A DNA stretch of 64,000 nt from NCBI GenBank assembly GCA_003971905.1, contig RSEE01000047.1, forward strand, positions 124,001 to 188,000. The letters are read 5' to 3'. The DNA is from Moniliella sp. 'wahieum'. Lineage: Eukaryota; Basidiomycota; Moniliellomycetes; Moniliellales; Moniliellaceae. The notes beneath the pieces were generated by a model, which saw only the letters and a program-made list of their open reading frames with translations, ran no database searches and was not told where the DNA came from. Made by a program: the position numbers and the translations under genes. Of the stretch, positions 23,213 to 36,223 are shown piece after piece (position 1 is the first letter of the stretch; the number at the start of each line of letters is the position of its first letter).

Positions 23213-24600
23213 GCTTATAGTGGCGTTGGTGTGAGCACGACGAGGCTTGTGATTCTCCGCTCTCCACAGACACACGGCCCAAAACGCTGTGGACATGAAC
23301 CTTTGGACTTTTGGAGGACCAGCAGCGGTCTCGCCCGAACGAGAAGCAGGAGGCCACGAGCCAACAAAAGCTGCTGTGCTTCTTCCACTTTTCCGTGGAA
23401 AAAGATGAGGAGAAAGGGGCAGGAAGGTCCAGGAAATAGTCTGTATCTGCGTATCTGCTTGGGGGGGTAGATGGTGGTCTTGTTGGGATTGCGGGCACAG
23501 TTGTGGGGGCGGCTATCAGATGTGGCGACCGCGTAAGAGACAATCAGGGAGCGTAGGGTGTGTTTGTTGCGCCTGCCTATATATGCATTCCGGGGTGCGT
23601 TTGTTCTCTGGTGAGGACCACCGCGCTGTGACTCTTGCTGGCTTAAGAGTACCCAACCAAACGTGGGCGTACATCTGCTGCCGACACAGGGGCATAGAGA
23701 GGCTCAGAGCTTGACGTCTCGTCTGTCGCTTAGACAGCGACGTATTGGGTCAGTAGCTGGTCAGTACTGACTTTTCTGGCCCAGGCAATAGAACGCACTC
23801 CCAGGTTGTTAGTTCGTAAAGACTTCGTACTTTTGTGATAGAGGTGCATCTGTTAATCCCACTACTAGTGCCTTGTGTATTAATACAGCCCTCCGTGGAG
23901 AGTTGCAGCCGTGTGCCGCACACGAGATGGGTGTGCGGCCTAATACACAATCCCCCTCCAGCACTGCCTCTTTGCCTGCATGGATGTGCTGTATGGTACT
24001 GAACAAACGCTTTCCTGACTGTCTGCCAGGTGCGCGTCCTCAGACTCAAAGCCCCGCACCTATATAAGCCCTAAGGCCTAAGGGTCTATATATAACACGC
24101 TACTATGCGTCCAAAAGCCGAAGAACCCTGTATGAGGGCCTGAGGCCCTGACGCGCTGACGCCTGTACCCGATCATCGATCGATCATCTAGCCCTGCTCG
24201 TGACGTTGGCCAGTAATCGTGACCGGTGCTCTTTCCAGTGCTTTGGCCGGCCATCTCTCACAGCTGAATATTACCGCTGAGGCTCAGCGGCCAGGGAACA
24301 TGACTAGTGGCATATATAGATTGACCTTAATGGAGACAAAAGGGTGATTACAGGTACCTTGGAGTCTATATCATACGTACGGAGTCGGAGGTTTCCCAAC
24401 GTAACATGTAGTCACTTGTCTGGGAATATACACCCCACATGTTGCTCAGTACCACCGTAACAACAGCGGCGATGCCATCTATATATCTTTGTGAACAACG
24501 TGAAATGATGACATGTGGGAACGGACGCAGCTATGACCTTTTGGGTTTGGGGGCTGGGAGGGGTGAAACGAAAGTACAACACTGAGATCGGGAAGCCCAT
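23213..24600. other. Intergenic, WC-2 upstream region
   Basis: No gene is supported. A TATATATG stretch at about 23577-23586 could serve the minus-strand WC-2-like gene. Around 24150-24190 there are repeated GATCATCGATCGATC motifs of the kind found in other intergenic stretches of this window. Confidence 0.45.
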
Positions 24601-26336
24601 CTACTCGTCATCCTTGGCAGCAACCGCCGTCGCACGCTTGCTAGTACTGGTGCCCTTCTTAGCCTTGAGAGCAGACGTAGTAGCGGTGGAGGTAACCTCG
24701 GTCGACTTGCTGGGCGTCTTGCCCTTAATGGGGGCTGATTTCTTGGATGAGCCGCCCAGCAATGAGCCAACCAGAGCCAACATTGAAAGAAGGCCAAACA
24801 CGGTCGAAGCCAGAGTGGCAGCGACCATAGGCTCAGTCTTGATCGCATCTACAGGGCTGACCTTGGCAATTTCGACAAAGGCAAACAATTGCGAACGGAA
24901 AGTGTCCAGGAGCCCCTCGCCCTTTGTGGGCTCCACCTTGGTCTCCTTCTCCTCCACTTTGACCTCCAGTGGTGCCTTGATGTAGTAATTTGGTGGGCAA
25001 ACTCCTTGGCATCCTCCTCGAAGGTACCAATGTAAATGTTGTCGAACAGAATGTCCTCGTCCATGGTCCACAGCTCAAAGCCAATCCCACCAATCGAGCT
25101 TAGCTTGGAAGGCTCCTTGTCTTCAAAGAAGGCCGGGTTGGCAATCTTACGCGGGGCCCAGACACCCTTGTAAGCAGGGTTGTCGATGTAAGGTGCGGTC
25201 CACTTGCCCTTGTATGCTGGGTTGGCAACCAGAGGTGGCACCCATTCACCGCAGCCGTCGGCCTCCTCACACTTGGGGTTGGGTACCGTGGGTGCTGTCC
25301 ACTCACCATCCTCCTCCTCGTCCCATTCCTCGGGCTTCTCCGCTTCAGGGTCAGGAATGAGCAAGGGCTCGTCCACAAGCCATCCCTCGGGCATGGTCGC
25401 CTCTGGGTCTTGGATCTCCTGAGGAGCGTCCTCATCCCAGTCATCAGGCTTCGAGGCCTTAGGATCAGGGATGCGCGCTTCGTCAACCCAGTCGGCAGGC
25501 TTCTTGTCCTCAGGATCTTCAATCTCCGCAGGAGGGTTGACAGGTGGGTCAAAGTCCTCAAGCAACGAGCCAGAGCGCTTGCTCTCGCCGTTGATTTGGA
25601 GATCAAACGTATTGTCCGGTCGGATGATTAGTGTGTAGAGAGCCGTCGTCTTGCCCAGTTTCGGAGGAGGCGTGTCAGTTAGGTGCTTCTCCTCAATCTC
25701 GCCCGTGACGGGGTTCTTGTGGCGGAAGATGAAATGAACTTTGCTGTTGCTACCGCATTTGTCGGGACCGAACATGATCGTGTACGGTGTCTTGTCGCTA
25801 AACTCTTTGTGTTTAATCCCCTCGGGCCCATCAGTGAGCAGTTTGACGTACGCACCACCACATGTCAAGCCATTCTGCAGCTTCACCTCGTACTGCACCA
25901 CCAGCGGCTTACCGTCCTCCATGATCTTGGACACGTTTAGAGGTTCATCAAATGGGCTGAGATGGCGTGCTGAGCGGCCTTAGACTTGGCCACCAAACCT
26001 TCGTCGCCAGGAATGCCAGGGAACACCGTGGGCTCTTCGACCTGCCACTTGCCAATATAAGCAAACGTCTCTCCGTCCGCTTGCTCCTTAGTGGCAGCCG
26101 AGGGGGCCCAGCGAGTGGACCAGCCCTCGGTGAACTGTTCGACGAACGCGCCCTGGATTTCGGAGGGCTAGATGAGAGCGAGGGGGCAGTGGTCAGTATT
26201 CAGTTGCCCTGTTCTCTCCCGCACAGAGTACAAACCCGGGAGCACATACCTTGAACTCAGGCACAGCATCTGCCGCAGCACCCGCGATGGACGCAGCCAC
26301 GGCAGAGGCGAGCGCAACCTTGGACACGGTCTTCAT
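24601..26336 (-). CDS. Calnexin, ER lectin chaperone (two one-base frame breaks)
   Basis: Type I ER membrane chaperone binding monoglucosylated N-glycans. Exon 1 (26336-26250) encodes a signal peptide, [20 protein letters not shown]; an 82-nt intron (26249-26168) follows. The globular lectin part has [20 protein letters not shown] and [11 protein letters not shown] with the conserved disulfide Cys; the arm has repeat motifs of [15 protein letters not shown] type and then [11 protein letters not shown] type; the domain closes with [23 protein letters not shown] helix ([20 protein letters not shown]) and a Lys-rich cytosolic tail end the protein. Frame breaks sit at a GGG run (25954-25956), inside the conserved SAPFDEPLN motif, and at a TTT run (24989-24991), before NYYIKAP. 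One base added at each gives 551 residues, a normal length. A candidate UPR element lies upstream. Confidence 0.95.
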
Positions 26337-26401
26337 GATGGTGGGGTGAGAGGTGAGACGGGGATGGGGCAGTAGTACACGGCAGGGGCGAGGCAGGATG
26401 C

Positions 26402-26408
26402 TTTAAAA
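26402..26408 (-). promoter_or_regulatory. Possible TATA-like element of the calnexin gene
   Basis: TTTTAAA on the minus strand sits about 70 bp upstream of the calnexin ATG. The spacing suits a core promoter element, but this is a weak match. Confidence 0.35.
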
Positions 26409-26519
26409 AGGCGGGCCCTGGGATGGGCGACCCCCTGCCCCCCGTCGGAAAGTGCTAGAACCAAATATAGCCCAGCACGGCGCCACTGTGGTTCCCCATG
26501 CCCCGATGCAGATCCTGTT

Positions 26520-26561
26520 CCACGTCAGCGCTCTAGTCGGCATGGGAGCAGTGCCACGTGG
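26520..26561 (-). promoter_or_regulatory. Candidate unfolded-protein-response element and G-box upstream of calnexin
   Basis: On the minus strand 26529-26520 read GCTGACGTGG, which contains TGACGTGG, the core bound by XBP1/Hac1-type bZIP factors. A palindromic CCACGTGG lies at 26554-26561. They are about 185-225 bp upstream of the calnexin ATG. ER chaperone genes are classic UPR targets, so position and gene type agree; binding itself is inferred. Confidence 0.5.
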
Positions 26562-27538
26562 TCCGCCCTGTCACAAGGTAACCCCGGAAATCCAACGCCC
26601 TCCGTGTTGCCCGAATGGATCAGCATCAGGTACTACTGGCTACCCCAGGTACCCCTAGTTTGCATGGTATCCCCGGAGATCCAGCGCACATATTATAGCC
26701 GCGTTGAATTGACGTCCTGGGCGCCCTCTGCTCTGTTGCTTACAGAGATTGCAGACCACACCCCAGTACAACACCCTCACCACTTCCACCCTCGCTATTC
26801 CGTCGGTAGCTAAAGAGAAGGCCTCCGCGCTCCCTTCGTCCATTCCGCCAGGTCTCCTTCTGGGCATGGCAGTGGCATGGCTCTGCCGCTCCTCTGCTGC
26901 AGGTATTGGACGGGATATCGTGACAGGAAGCGTGGGGTAACGACTGTGTTCTTCTGGCTTTTTAGGCCTTAGGGTTAGGTGAAGCTTGAAGCTTGAAGCT
27001 GAACAGACCAGCGGTTGAACATTCCAAGTTCCTGGAGGCAGCTGGAGGCACTCCCTCCTGTGACAGTCACACACGTGACAGTCCACATCATGCAACTAAC
27101 CCTGAGGGCCTGAGCCTGACTATGACTCCCACGGTCGAAGCGTCCAATGGAGATCAACCCTACCGATGAGTCGCTGACGCCATCCACGTGAACGCGGCTG
27201 TAAGCTGTAAGAAGCTCTAGTGACTCCGATCAAGTCGATTAAGCTAGCTGATCAAGTGACTGCCTTGAAGCATGACGCGTGATGCGTGATCCATGATGAT
27301 TTCTTTTTTTCAATTACCAACCCAAACATGTGTCGTGCAGCAGCCGAGACCTGAGGCCGGAGGTCTGATAACAGGTTGCATCGAGAACATGTTACACGGG
27401 TAACAGCCGTGGGCTGGACTCGACGCAAGCCGCAGGCTTTCGACGCGCCAACCACCTCCATCCTCTCCAGCTGGTCCGACTTCGCCTCGGATCCCGCAGC
27501 CTCCCCACCTCTCCACAGTATCCCTCTGCGTCCCCACC
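26562..27538. other. Intergenic, divergent calnexin / aldo-keto reductase
   Basis: No gene recognised. It contains the AAGCTTG repeat at 26981-27004 and short direct repeats such as CACACGTGACAGTC. The last 100 bases before 27539 are C-rich, typical of a leader. Confidence 0.45.
26981..27004. repeat. Short tandem repeat GAAGCTT
   Basis: About three and a half copies of the 7-mer GAAGCTT. Similar arrays occur at 30295-30320 and, more degenerate, at 43712-43752, always between genes. Confidence 0.75.
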
Positions 27539-28570
27539 ATGCCGATTCCCACCATTACGTTCAAGTCCAACCCGGACCGACCTGCCCCCGTCCTCGCGTT
27601 TGGCACTGGGAGTGTGCACAAGGCGACCGACTCGGTGGCCTCGACGCTCGAGGCGCTCAAGCATTTTAACTTTCTTGATACGGCCCAAGTGTACCAGACT
27701 GAAATCCATACGGGCAAGGCCATCAAGCAGAGTGGCATCCCTCGTGAGAAACTTTGGATTCTGAGCAAGAGCTTTGAGATCAAAAAGGGGGAGACGTATC
27801 CGGCGGTACAGACCACGTTGGATGAACTTGGGATCGATTTCCTGGATGCCTTTTTGATTCATGTCCCGCCCCGCGGGCTGAACGGAGGGCTCACCAACAT
27901 GGAGGCATGGAAATTGATGGAGGCCGTCCGTAATAACGGCCATGCTCGGTACGTTTGAGTCTCCTGCACCACAAAGAAACCCCATCACGACGCCAAAAAC
28001 TAATTTTGTCTCTCAGCGTCTTGGGTGTGAGCAACTTTTTGGCACAGGACTTGCTTGACATCCTGGATGATCCCACCCAGGAACATCCCATCGAAATCAA
28101 TCAGATCGAATATGTGAGTGTCCCCTCCTGAACCCTGTTCTCTTTGTTGTTGGGAGTCCTGACAAGAGCTCCCGACGGTAGCATCCGCTCATTTGGAACG
28201 ATCCCAAGATGGTCGAGTCGCTCAAGGTGATGAAGCAGCATGGAATCACAGCGCTGGTGTATGTGCGCTGTCTCCTTTGGTATATAAGGATCAGATCAAG
28301 GAAGACCATCTCTCCCCAGTGGTTGAGGCAGTGGCCAAAGCTCATGGCTGGACCGAGGCCGAGACACTGATCCTCTGGGCCCGACAAAAGACCCAAGGCA
28401 TCGTCATCACCACCTCGACGTTTTCCACTCCGGCCCACACGGATCGGATGAACCGGATTGTGGAACTATTCAGCTCGGGTGCATCCTTGTCAGAGCAAGA
28501 GCTTGCTCAGATTGATGAGGCGGGGGCAAAATCGGGTCCGTTGAAGACTCGTTGCCTCAAATGGTGGTAG
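27539..28570 (+). CDS. Aldo/keto reductase (one-base frame break)
   Basis: NAD(P)H-dependent oxidoreductase of the AKR superfamily, probably cytosolic. Exons are 27539-27948, 28017-28113 and 28182-28570; both introns are 68 nt (GTACGT to TCTCAG, GTGAGT to GGTAG). The catalytic tetrad is visible: Asp and Tyr in FLDTAQVYQTE, Lys in LWILSKSFE, His in FLIHVPP. VLGVSNF, IEINQIEYHPLIWND and the C-terminal QGIVITTSTFS (cofactor-binding strand) follow. The exon sum is 896 nt; one missing base near 28250, between KQHGIT and SAGVCALSPL, would make it 897 nt and 298 residues, normal for the family. The substrate cannot be told. It is divergent from calnexin and convergent with the arginine gene. Confidence 0.88.
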
Positions 28571-28622
28571 ATGGCACTGGGGCGGAAGCTTATGTATCTA
28601 ATTCCTGGGCATTGTTGGCTCA

Positions 28623-31027
<2,405 letters not shown>

Positions 31028-32965
31028 CTAGTGGCTCGTGTCGCGCAACAATCGTTCCTCGGCCTTGTTATAGATGGTCTTCCTGTTGATCTTGGAGGCC
31101 AGAACGTGTGGTTCCCAAAAGTGCCGGAAAAAGATAGGCACAGGCGCAAACACGCCCTTGAAAGGGATGGGCAAGTTGTACGTGTACCCCGAGTTGGGGC
31201 CAAAGCTGTGCGTGTCGCTGATGGGCAGTTGCGAGTGCAGCGTGAGAGTGGTGGGCCATGCCTCACAGTGGGCACTCTTCTTGGCCTCGGCATTGACCAC
31301 GTTCATGGCTTCCATCAGCGCGCGCGACATGCGCATATTGGTCCCGATCGAAGCGCGCCGAGGCGTCGCTTCGCCATTGGGGTAATTTTGAATGTCATAC
31401 TCCCAGAACCAGCCCGAGCCAATTGGGTCAAAAATGGGGGCTAGCGTCAAGAGATCCGCCTCTTCGCCACGACCTTCTTGCAGCGATGGGTCGTCCGCCC
31501 AATTTTCTTCGCTCTCCGTCACGTTGCGCACGAACCAGGTCTTGTATTTCTCCATACCTTTGTGGAGCGGCTCGCGTCGGCCAAAGGCCTCGACACCCTC
31601 CATAAAGTCAAGGTAGTTACCAATGTAACGCACGTCCATTTCCCAGTTCCACACAAAGTCGTACTCTTGGTGGTCGAGCCACAATTTTTGCACGGCCATA
31701 AGACAAGACCTGTAGGATGCCTGGGCAATCATCCTGTTCTTGAACCGACCCGGTAGGCCAGGGTAAAGCGCGCACAACTCGGTCTCCGTCCATAGTTCAA
31801 CCAACCCCCAAAATTCACGCGGAACCGAGCTGCTCAAGACTTGATGGCGATCCCATTCGGACGTACGTAAAGGAGCCAAGTGCGGGCTTTTGACTTCAAC
31901 CAAAATGCGTACATCATAAGGAGTGTTGGGATTGTTGAGCCCTAGTTCCGTAATGATGGCACGCATGTTAAGAATGTCGTCTTCTCGCCAAACGTACCCT
32001 TCATAGGCACGAAGAACGATGACGGAGCGCTTGGTTTCCACGGTGGTGCGGTACTTGGATTTGAGGTCGTCATCGGCCATGCTGCCTGGGACGAAAGGGT
32101 CGGTCTCGCCCCCCCGCTCCTCTTGACGCCGAGCGTGGCACCCGTCCAGCAACGCACGCCAGTCCGGGAAGGAAGCGGGACCCAAAAGGTCAGCCGCCTG
32201 GTTGGCCTGCCACACATCGCTCCGCAGCTTGTTCTCCCATTCCCACTCGGGTATGCCTTTTGGCTTGGTGCGACCGAGCAGCGGATCAATGTAGTCCGGG
32301 TCCGACGAGTCCAGCTGAGGTGGCAGTTCCTCCTCGTCCTGCACCGCCGTCATGGCCGGACCAGCGTTGTCGTCCTTGGCGCCAAAGGCGGGCACACCTG
32401 TAGCGGTAGGAATCGGGACCGAGGTAGAGGAGGCACTCGCGCTGGCACGGGCTGCCTGCGCTTTGGCGCGGTCGCGCATGCGCTGCAGCTCGCCGTCGAT
32501 GATGGCACGGCGATACGTGATGCCAAGGGCATCGTCCGTGTACATGGCATAGCGAGCGCGGTAGGTAAGGCAGTGGGATGAGTCGATGCCAATGGCTTCA
32601 CCATCGCCAACGATGGCGATTGGGTGGGTATGGGGGTGACAGGAGAGAGAGAGGGGCAGTGGGATGTGGCGGCCATGGGGGGGGGCAGGTGGGCCCAGAC
32701 TTGGAGGGGGGCGGACGGGGGATGAGCCGGGGAGGCCATGGGGAGGCGAGGCGGCGTCGGAGTGTGTGTGCTGAGACGGTGCGGAAGGACGGGGAAGGGG
32801 TCGACGCGGTTAGTAGGCGATCTCGCGCCACTCGCTGTAGTGGGCGCCACGGAGAGCGATGGTGGTGATGGCGACGCAGAAGGTGACGAGGAGCACGGAG
32901 CGCCAGCGGCGCACAAAGAGGGTGGCCGCCCACTGGGCAAGCAGCTGAGCCGCTCCAAGCGCCAT
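31028..32965 (-). CDS. DUF3405 family membrane protein, glycosyltransferase-like (frame interrupted near the start)
   Basis: The ATG at 32965 begins MALGAAQLLAQWAATLF, with a hydrophobic anchor (SVLLVTFCVAITTIAL), giving a type II Golgi-like topology. The large domain has DUF3405 hallmarks: VIVLRAYEGYVWREDDIL, RILVEVKSPHLAPL, VPREFWGLVELWTE, DFVWNWEMDVRYIGNYLDF, GEEADLLTLAPIFDPIGSGW, ATPRRASIGTNMRMSRALME and the late VFAPVPIFF. The family is fungal, uncharacterised, and thought to be related to glycosyltransferases (WNWEMDVRY is the strongest motif). The main reading frame from about 32545 to 31028 is clean; the linker between the anchor and the domain (about 32810-32590) crosses frames twice, by indels or an unrecognised intron. 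It is divergent from a nucleotide-sugar transporter, a plausible functional neighbour. Confidence 0.82.
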
Positions 32966-33302
32966 GTTGGGCGGATGGCGGCAGCAGGGGTGGGGGGGGG
33001 AGGTGTGGCGCTGCGGGTGGTTGCGGGTTGCGGGTTGCGCGTTGCGGCGCTGGGCGAAGGCTGTGTGGATTCGGATTGGCGGCCACGCAGGGCCACTGCG
33101 GTGCCACGCTGGACGCTCGCCTGCTCGCTCGCTCGCGCGGCCCAGCGCGGCTTATGTCAGCTGGCGCGGTGCCATTTTTCTGGGCGCCTGTCTCTGTCGC
33201 ATCCGCTCACGGGGCCCCTGGCTTGCACCGATCCGAGACTGGCCGCAGACACCAATAAGGCCCCCCCCCCTGGCCCCACCGCGTCCCTCCTCCACCACGC
33301 CC

Positions 33303-34421
33303 ATGCTCCCACCCGAGCTCGCCGACTGGGGCAGCATCCTCACTCTTGTGTTGGCGGGTGCATGTCCAATGCCGTCGCCCTCGAGCAGTGCACTGTGCTT
33401 CTGCCCCACGCCGGCTCGCTTCTCACCCTCAGTGCGTTTGTGGGCGTAACCATCTGCTTTCTGCCCTCTCAGCTGGTTGTAGGCAAGCATGGCGTGTGGC
33501 TCCGGCCACCGCAGGTTCCCCTCTCCCGCTGGGCCGTGCTGGTGGCCATGTTTTTTACCACCAACTGGATGAACAACCTCGCGTTTGCCTTTCGCGTACC
33601 CATGCCGATCCACATCATTTTTCGCTCGGGGGGCTTGGTGGTCAATATGCTCATCGGCTATACGATAGCCGGCAAAACGTACGCCCAGCAGCCTCTTTAC
33701 CGGACTGATGATACTAACCGATCGTTCTGGTTGGCAGGTACAATATCGCGCAAGTCCTGTCTGTCCTTCTCGTATCGGGCGGCATCACCATCTCCACCCT
33801 CTCGGCCGGGCACAAGAGCCAAGGCGGCCCCGTTTCTCCCGAGGCAACCACCAAGTATTTGGTAGGCATTGGATTGTTGGCCCTGAGTTTACTGCTGAGT
33901 GGGTTTATGGGTCTGTGGCAGGAGCGCACCTTCCTCACTTATGGGCGTGGAAGATGGAAGGAATCGCTCTTCTATACTCACTTTCTCGCACTGCCCTCTT
34001 TTTTCTCCTCGCTCCCTCGCTGCAGAACGAGGTGCGCTCGGCGTGGGCTGCCCAGGGTTTTTCTTCCCCTTTTTGCCAGTGCGGTAACCCAAATCGTCTG
34101 TATCGGGGTGTCAATCGCCTGACGACCAAGGTCAGTTCCGTCAGCGTGGTCATGATTCTTGCCGTCCGCAAAGCAGCTTCACTCGTTTTGTCGGTTGCCT
34201 GGGCTTATGCTCGGGGAGCAGCCGTGCCTGATCCTTTACGACTCTGGCTGGGTACAGCAATGGTTCTTGTTGGTACCGTTACCTATGCTCGGGCCAGCTC
34301 GCCCGCTCGCCCTCACAAGCAGATCAAAGCCGAGCGTCAAATCGAGCAGCCCGACAACGCCGGTGAGGCTGTGAGCAGTGGGGTAGCACCGTTGCTCCAG
34401 CATGCTTCCCCAAAGGGGTGA
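33303..34421 (+). CDS. UAA-family nucleotide-sugar transporter, YEA4/SLC35B4-like (frame interrupted)
   Basis: Golgi/ER antiporter family for UDP-GlcNAc or UDP-xylose. Motifs are ILTLVLAGAC and SNAVALEQ at the N-terminus, TNWMNNLAFAFRVPMPIHII, the hallmark FRSGGLVVNMLIGY, then after the intron YNIAQVLSVLLVSGGITIST, YLVGIGLLALSLLLSGFMGL, YGRGRWKESLFYTHFLALP, and VTQIVCIGV. A 59-nt intron at 33679-33737 has a perfect ACTAAC branch site and ends GGCAG. Frames change by a base at about 33360, about 34000 and about 34100. I count around eight to ten hydrophobic segments, as expected. It ends in a Lys/Glu-rich tail at 34421. The divergent neighbour encodes a DUF3405 glycosyltransferase-like protein, which may use the transported sugar in the same compartment (inference). 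Confidence 0.85.
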
Positions 34422-34649
34422 GAAGCAGCACATCATATCAAAACACGGATACCCAGTCGATTGCATGTATATGTATTTGAAGAACACGAGTAGAGCAGGA
34501 TGAAGTGCACCTCCCAAGGCATGGACGTATATTGATCCGTGGAAAGATTGGGGCAGAGTCAGATATAGACTAAATAATTGGGAAAAGTCACCACCTTAAA
34601 CAGTTTATGCGCGGTGCTTAACCACATTGGTTGTGTTTGATGTCTCCAT
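34422..34649. other. Short intergenic spacer
   Basis: Between the transporter stop and a LINE-derived repeat. Nothing coding is seen. Confidence 0.4.
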
Positions 34650-35130
34650 CTCCTTTCTCATGCACCACCTTCCGGTACGCAAGCCTGAACTCCTTTATAT
34701 CGGAGCCCCTCAGGGTGAGGTCCACACCTCAGCCATTCTTGATCCTCCAAACGCTCCTGTAGTCCCATCATTCGGTATTGTCGTACATCCAGGGGTCTTC
34801 CTTCACGACTGTGGTTCATTGAGAACTGATATGAGGGCCTCAGATGGAATGCACAAAGCTTGTGGATCGGCCTCCACAGGGCTCGTGCAACGCCCCAAAT
34901 TTGGATGCTGTGCGAATGCAGGAGGCCAAGACGGGCGCCAGACACCAGTCCACACTTGCACTGGCTGCGAGAGAAAAATGGCATGACGGGGGACCGGGCG
35001 CTGGAAACCAATCTGGACCTGCTTCGATTGCGGTGAGCTCAAGACATCTGACAGCAGGCACAGAGGAGATACGCGTGCACTTGAAGGCGCAGCTGTGCTC
35101 AATCACATTGCACCCAGCGGCCCTGTTTTT
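34650..35130 (-). mobile_element. 5'-truncated LINE-like fragment (3' end), same family as 50840-52200
   Basis: This interval aligns in patches, in the same order, with 50840-51320. Shared stretches include GGTACGCA near 34676, a TTCTTGATCCTCC block near 34736, and CGTGCAACGCCCCAAATTTGG near 34880 (first 20 bases). On the minus strand both copies encode an SKFGALHE peptide. The reverse-transcriptase part is absent. No target-site duplication or poly-A could be fixed by eye. Confidence 0.5.
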
Positions 35131-35198
35131 GCATAGAGCCGAGATGAACGTTTTTCGTTAGCACGCATTTCCACCCTGGGCAAAAAGAAATAGATGGT

Positions 35199-35270
35199 TG
35201 GACGAACAGGGAATTGAACCCCGGACCTCATGCATGCTAAGCAAGCGCTCTACCCCTGAGCTATCCGCCC
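35199..35270 (-). tRNA. tRNA-Ala (AGC)
   Basis: On the minus strand the 72-nt sequence starts GGGCGGATAGCTCAGGGGTA and folds as a cloverleaf. The acceptor GGGCGGA pairs with TTCGTCC (two G-U), the D stem is GCTC/GAGC, the anticodon loop TTAGCAT carries AGC, and the T arm is CGGGG-TTCAATT-CCCTG. Discriminator is A. The anticodon stem has one T-T mismatch (CTTGC/GCATG), where the usual tRNA-Ala has GCAAG. There is no intron. Confidence 0.93.
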
Positions 35271-36223
35271 GTATGGAAGCCAACGGGCATGTCGTGGGAG
35301 GGGGCATGCCTGGATTTGATGCGGAGCATACGGCGTACGGCAGACGGGTGACAGCGGTGACGCTGTTGAAAGGACGGGATGGCTTGTCGAGTCATACTCG
35401 GTCATGGTGCGCAACGCAGGGGGGCAGCGTTGCGGAGGCAGAAGGCGGGGGAGGCGAGGCGGGAGGCGGGAGGACGCCGGCGGGCTGCGGCGGTGTTAGG
35501 GAGAATCGCCGTGAGATGCGGGGATGTCGGAGCAACCAAAGGAGCCGCCAGGGTCTGCCAGATACCAGCGGACTACGCGCTGGTGCGCCCAGATCTCAGA
35601 TCTCATACCAGCCCGCCCATTCCACTCCGCGATGGAGGCGTGTCGGGATAGGTGGGTGGGTGGAAATGCGCCATGCTTACCTCCGAGTCGCCTCGGACCG
35701 CAGCCGAACGAAGAAAGCCGGACAATGCGGCCGTGCGTCTTCGGCACCCATGTCCGCATCAACCGCCTGCGCCCCAGTGCTGTTGTGCCGTGCCTCTCAT
35801 TATGGCTGGCAGCACACAGAGACGCGTAGTCTAGCGCTGCTAAACGACATCCGTTTGCTGAGGCCCAAGGCCTGGCGCGGTGGAATGGGAGTGGACCGGC
35901 GCCGTAAGCGGGCATAGCCAAACCCTAGCGCGGCCAGGGCGGAGGGAAGGAGGGGAGCAGGGGCGGAAGGACGTACCTAGGTACCACTACGTATATAGGA
36001 TCCTCACGCTAAAGTACTAGGCCCAAGTGCCAACAGTCCAAGTCCCAAATCCTGCTTTCGTGGAGTCACAGATACTCGCACCCAAGACAGTCCGTTCCAC
36101 TTTCCACGTATCTCCATTTCCATCTCCATTTCCATTCCATCCCATCCCCATCTTCCTTCATCACACAACCACCACCGCCATTATCTCCATCGCCATCGCC
36201 ATTTCCATCTTCTTTCCTCTGCC
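35271..36223. other. Intergenic, upstream of the Zn-cluster gene
   Basis: A long open frame crosses the tRNA and this region, but shows no domain and is an effect of high GC. The last 150 bases before 36224 are a CCATTTCCATCTCC-type pyrimidine-rich leader, typical of fungal transcription starts. Confidence 0.5.

Noticed and set aside
35198-35917. A 239-codon plus-strand open frame starting in the tRNA-Ala
   Set aside because: It overlaps a well-folded tRNA and shows no conserved motif; high GC explains its length.
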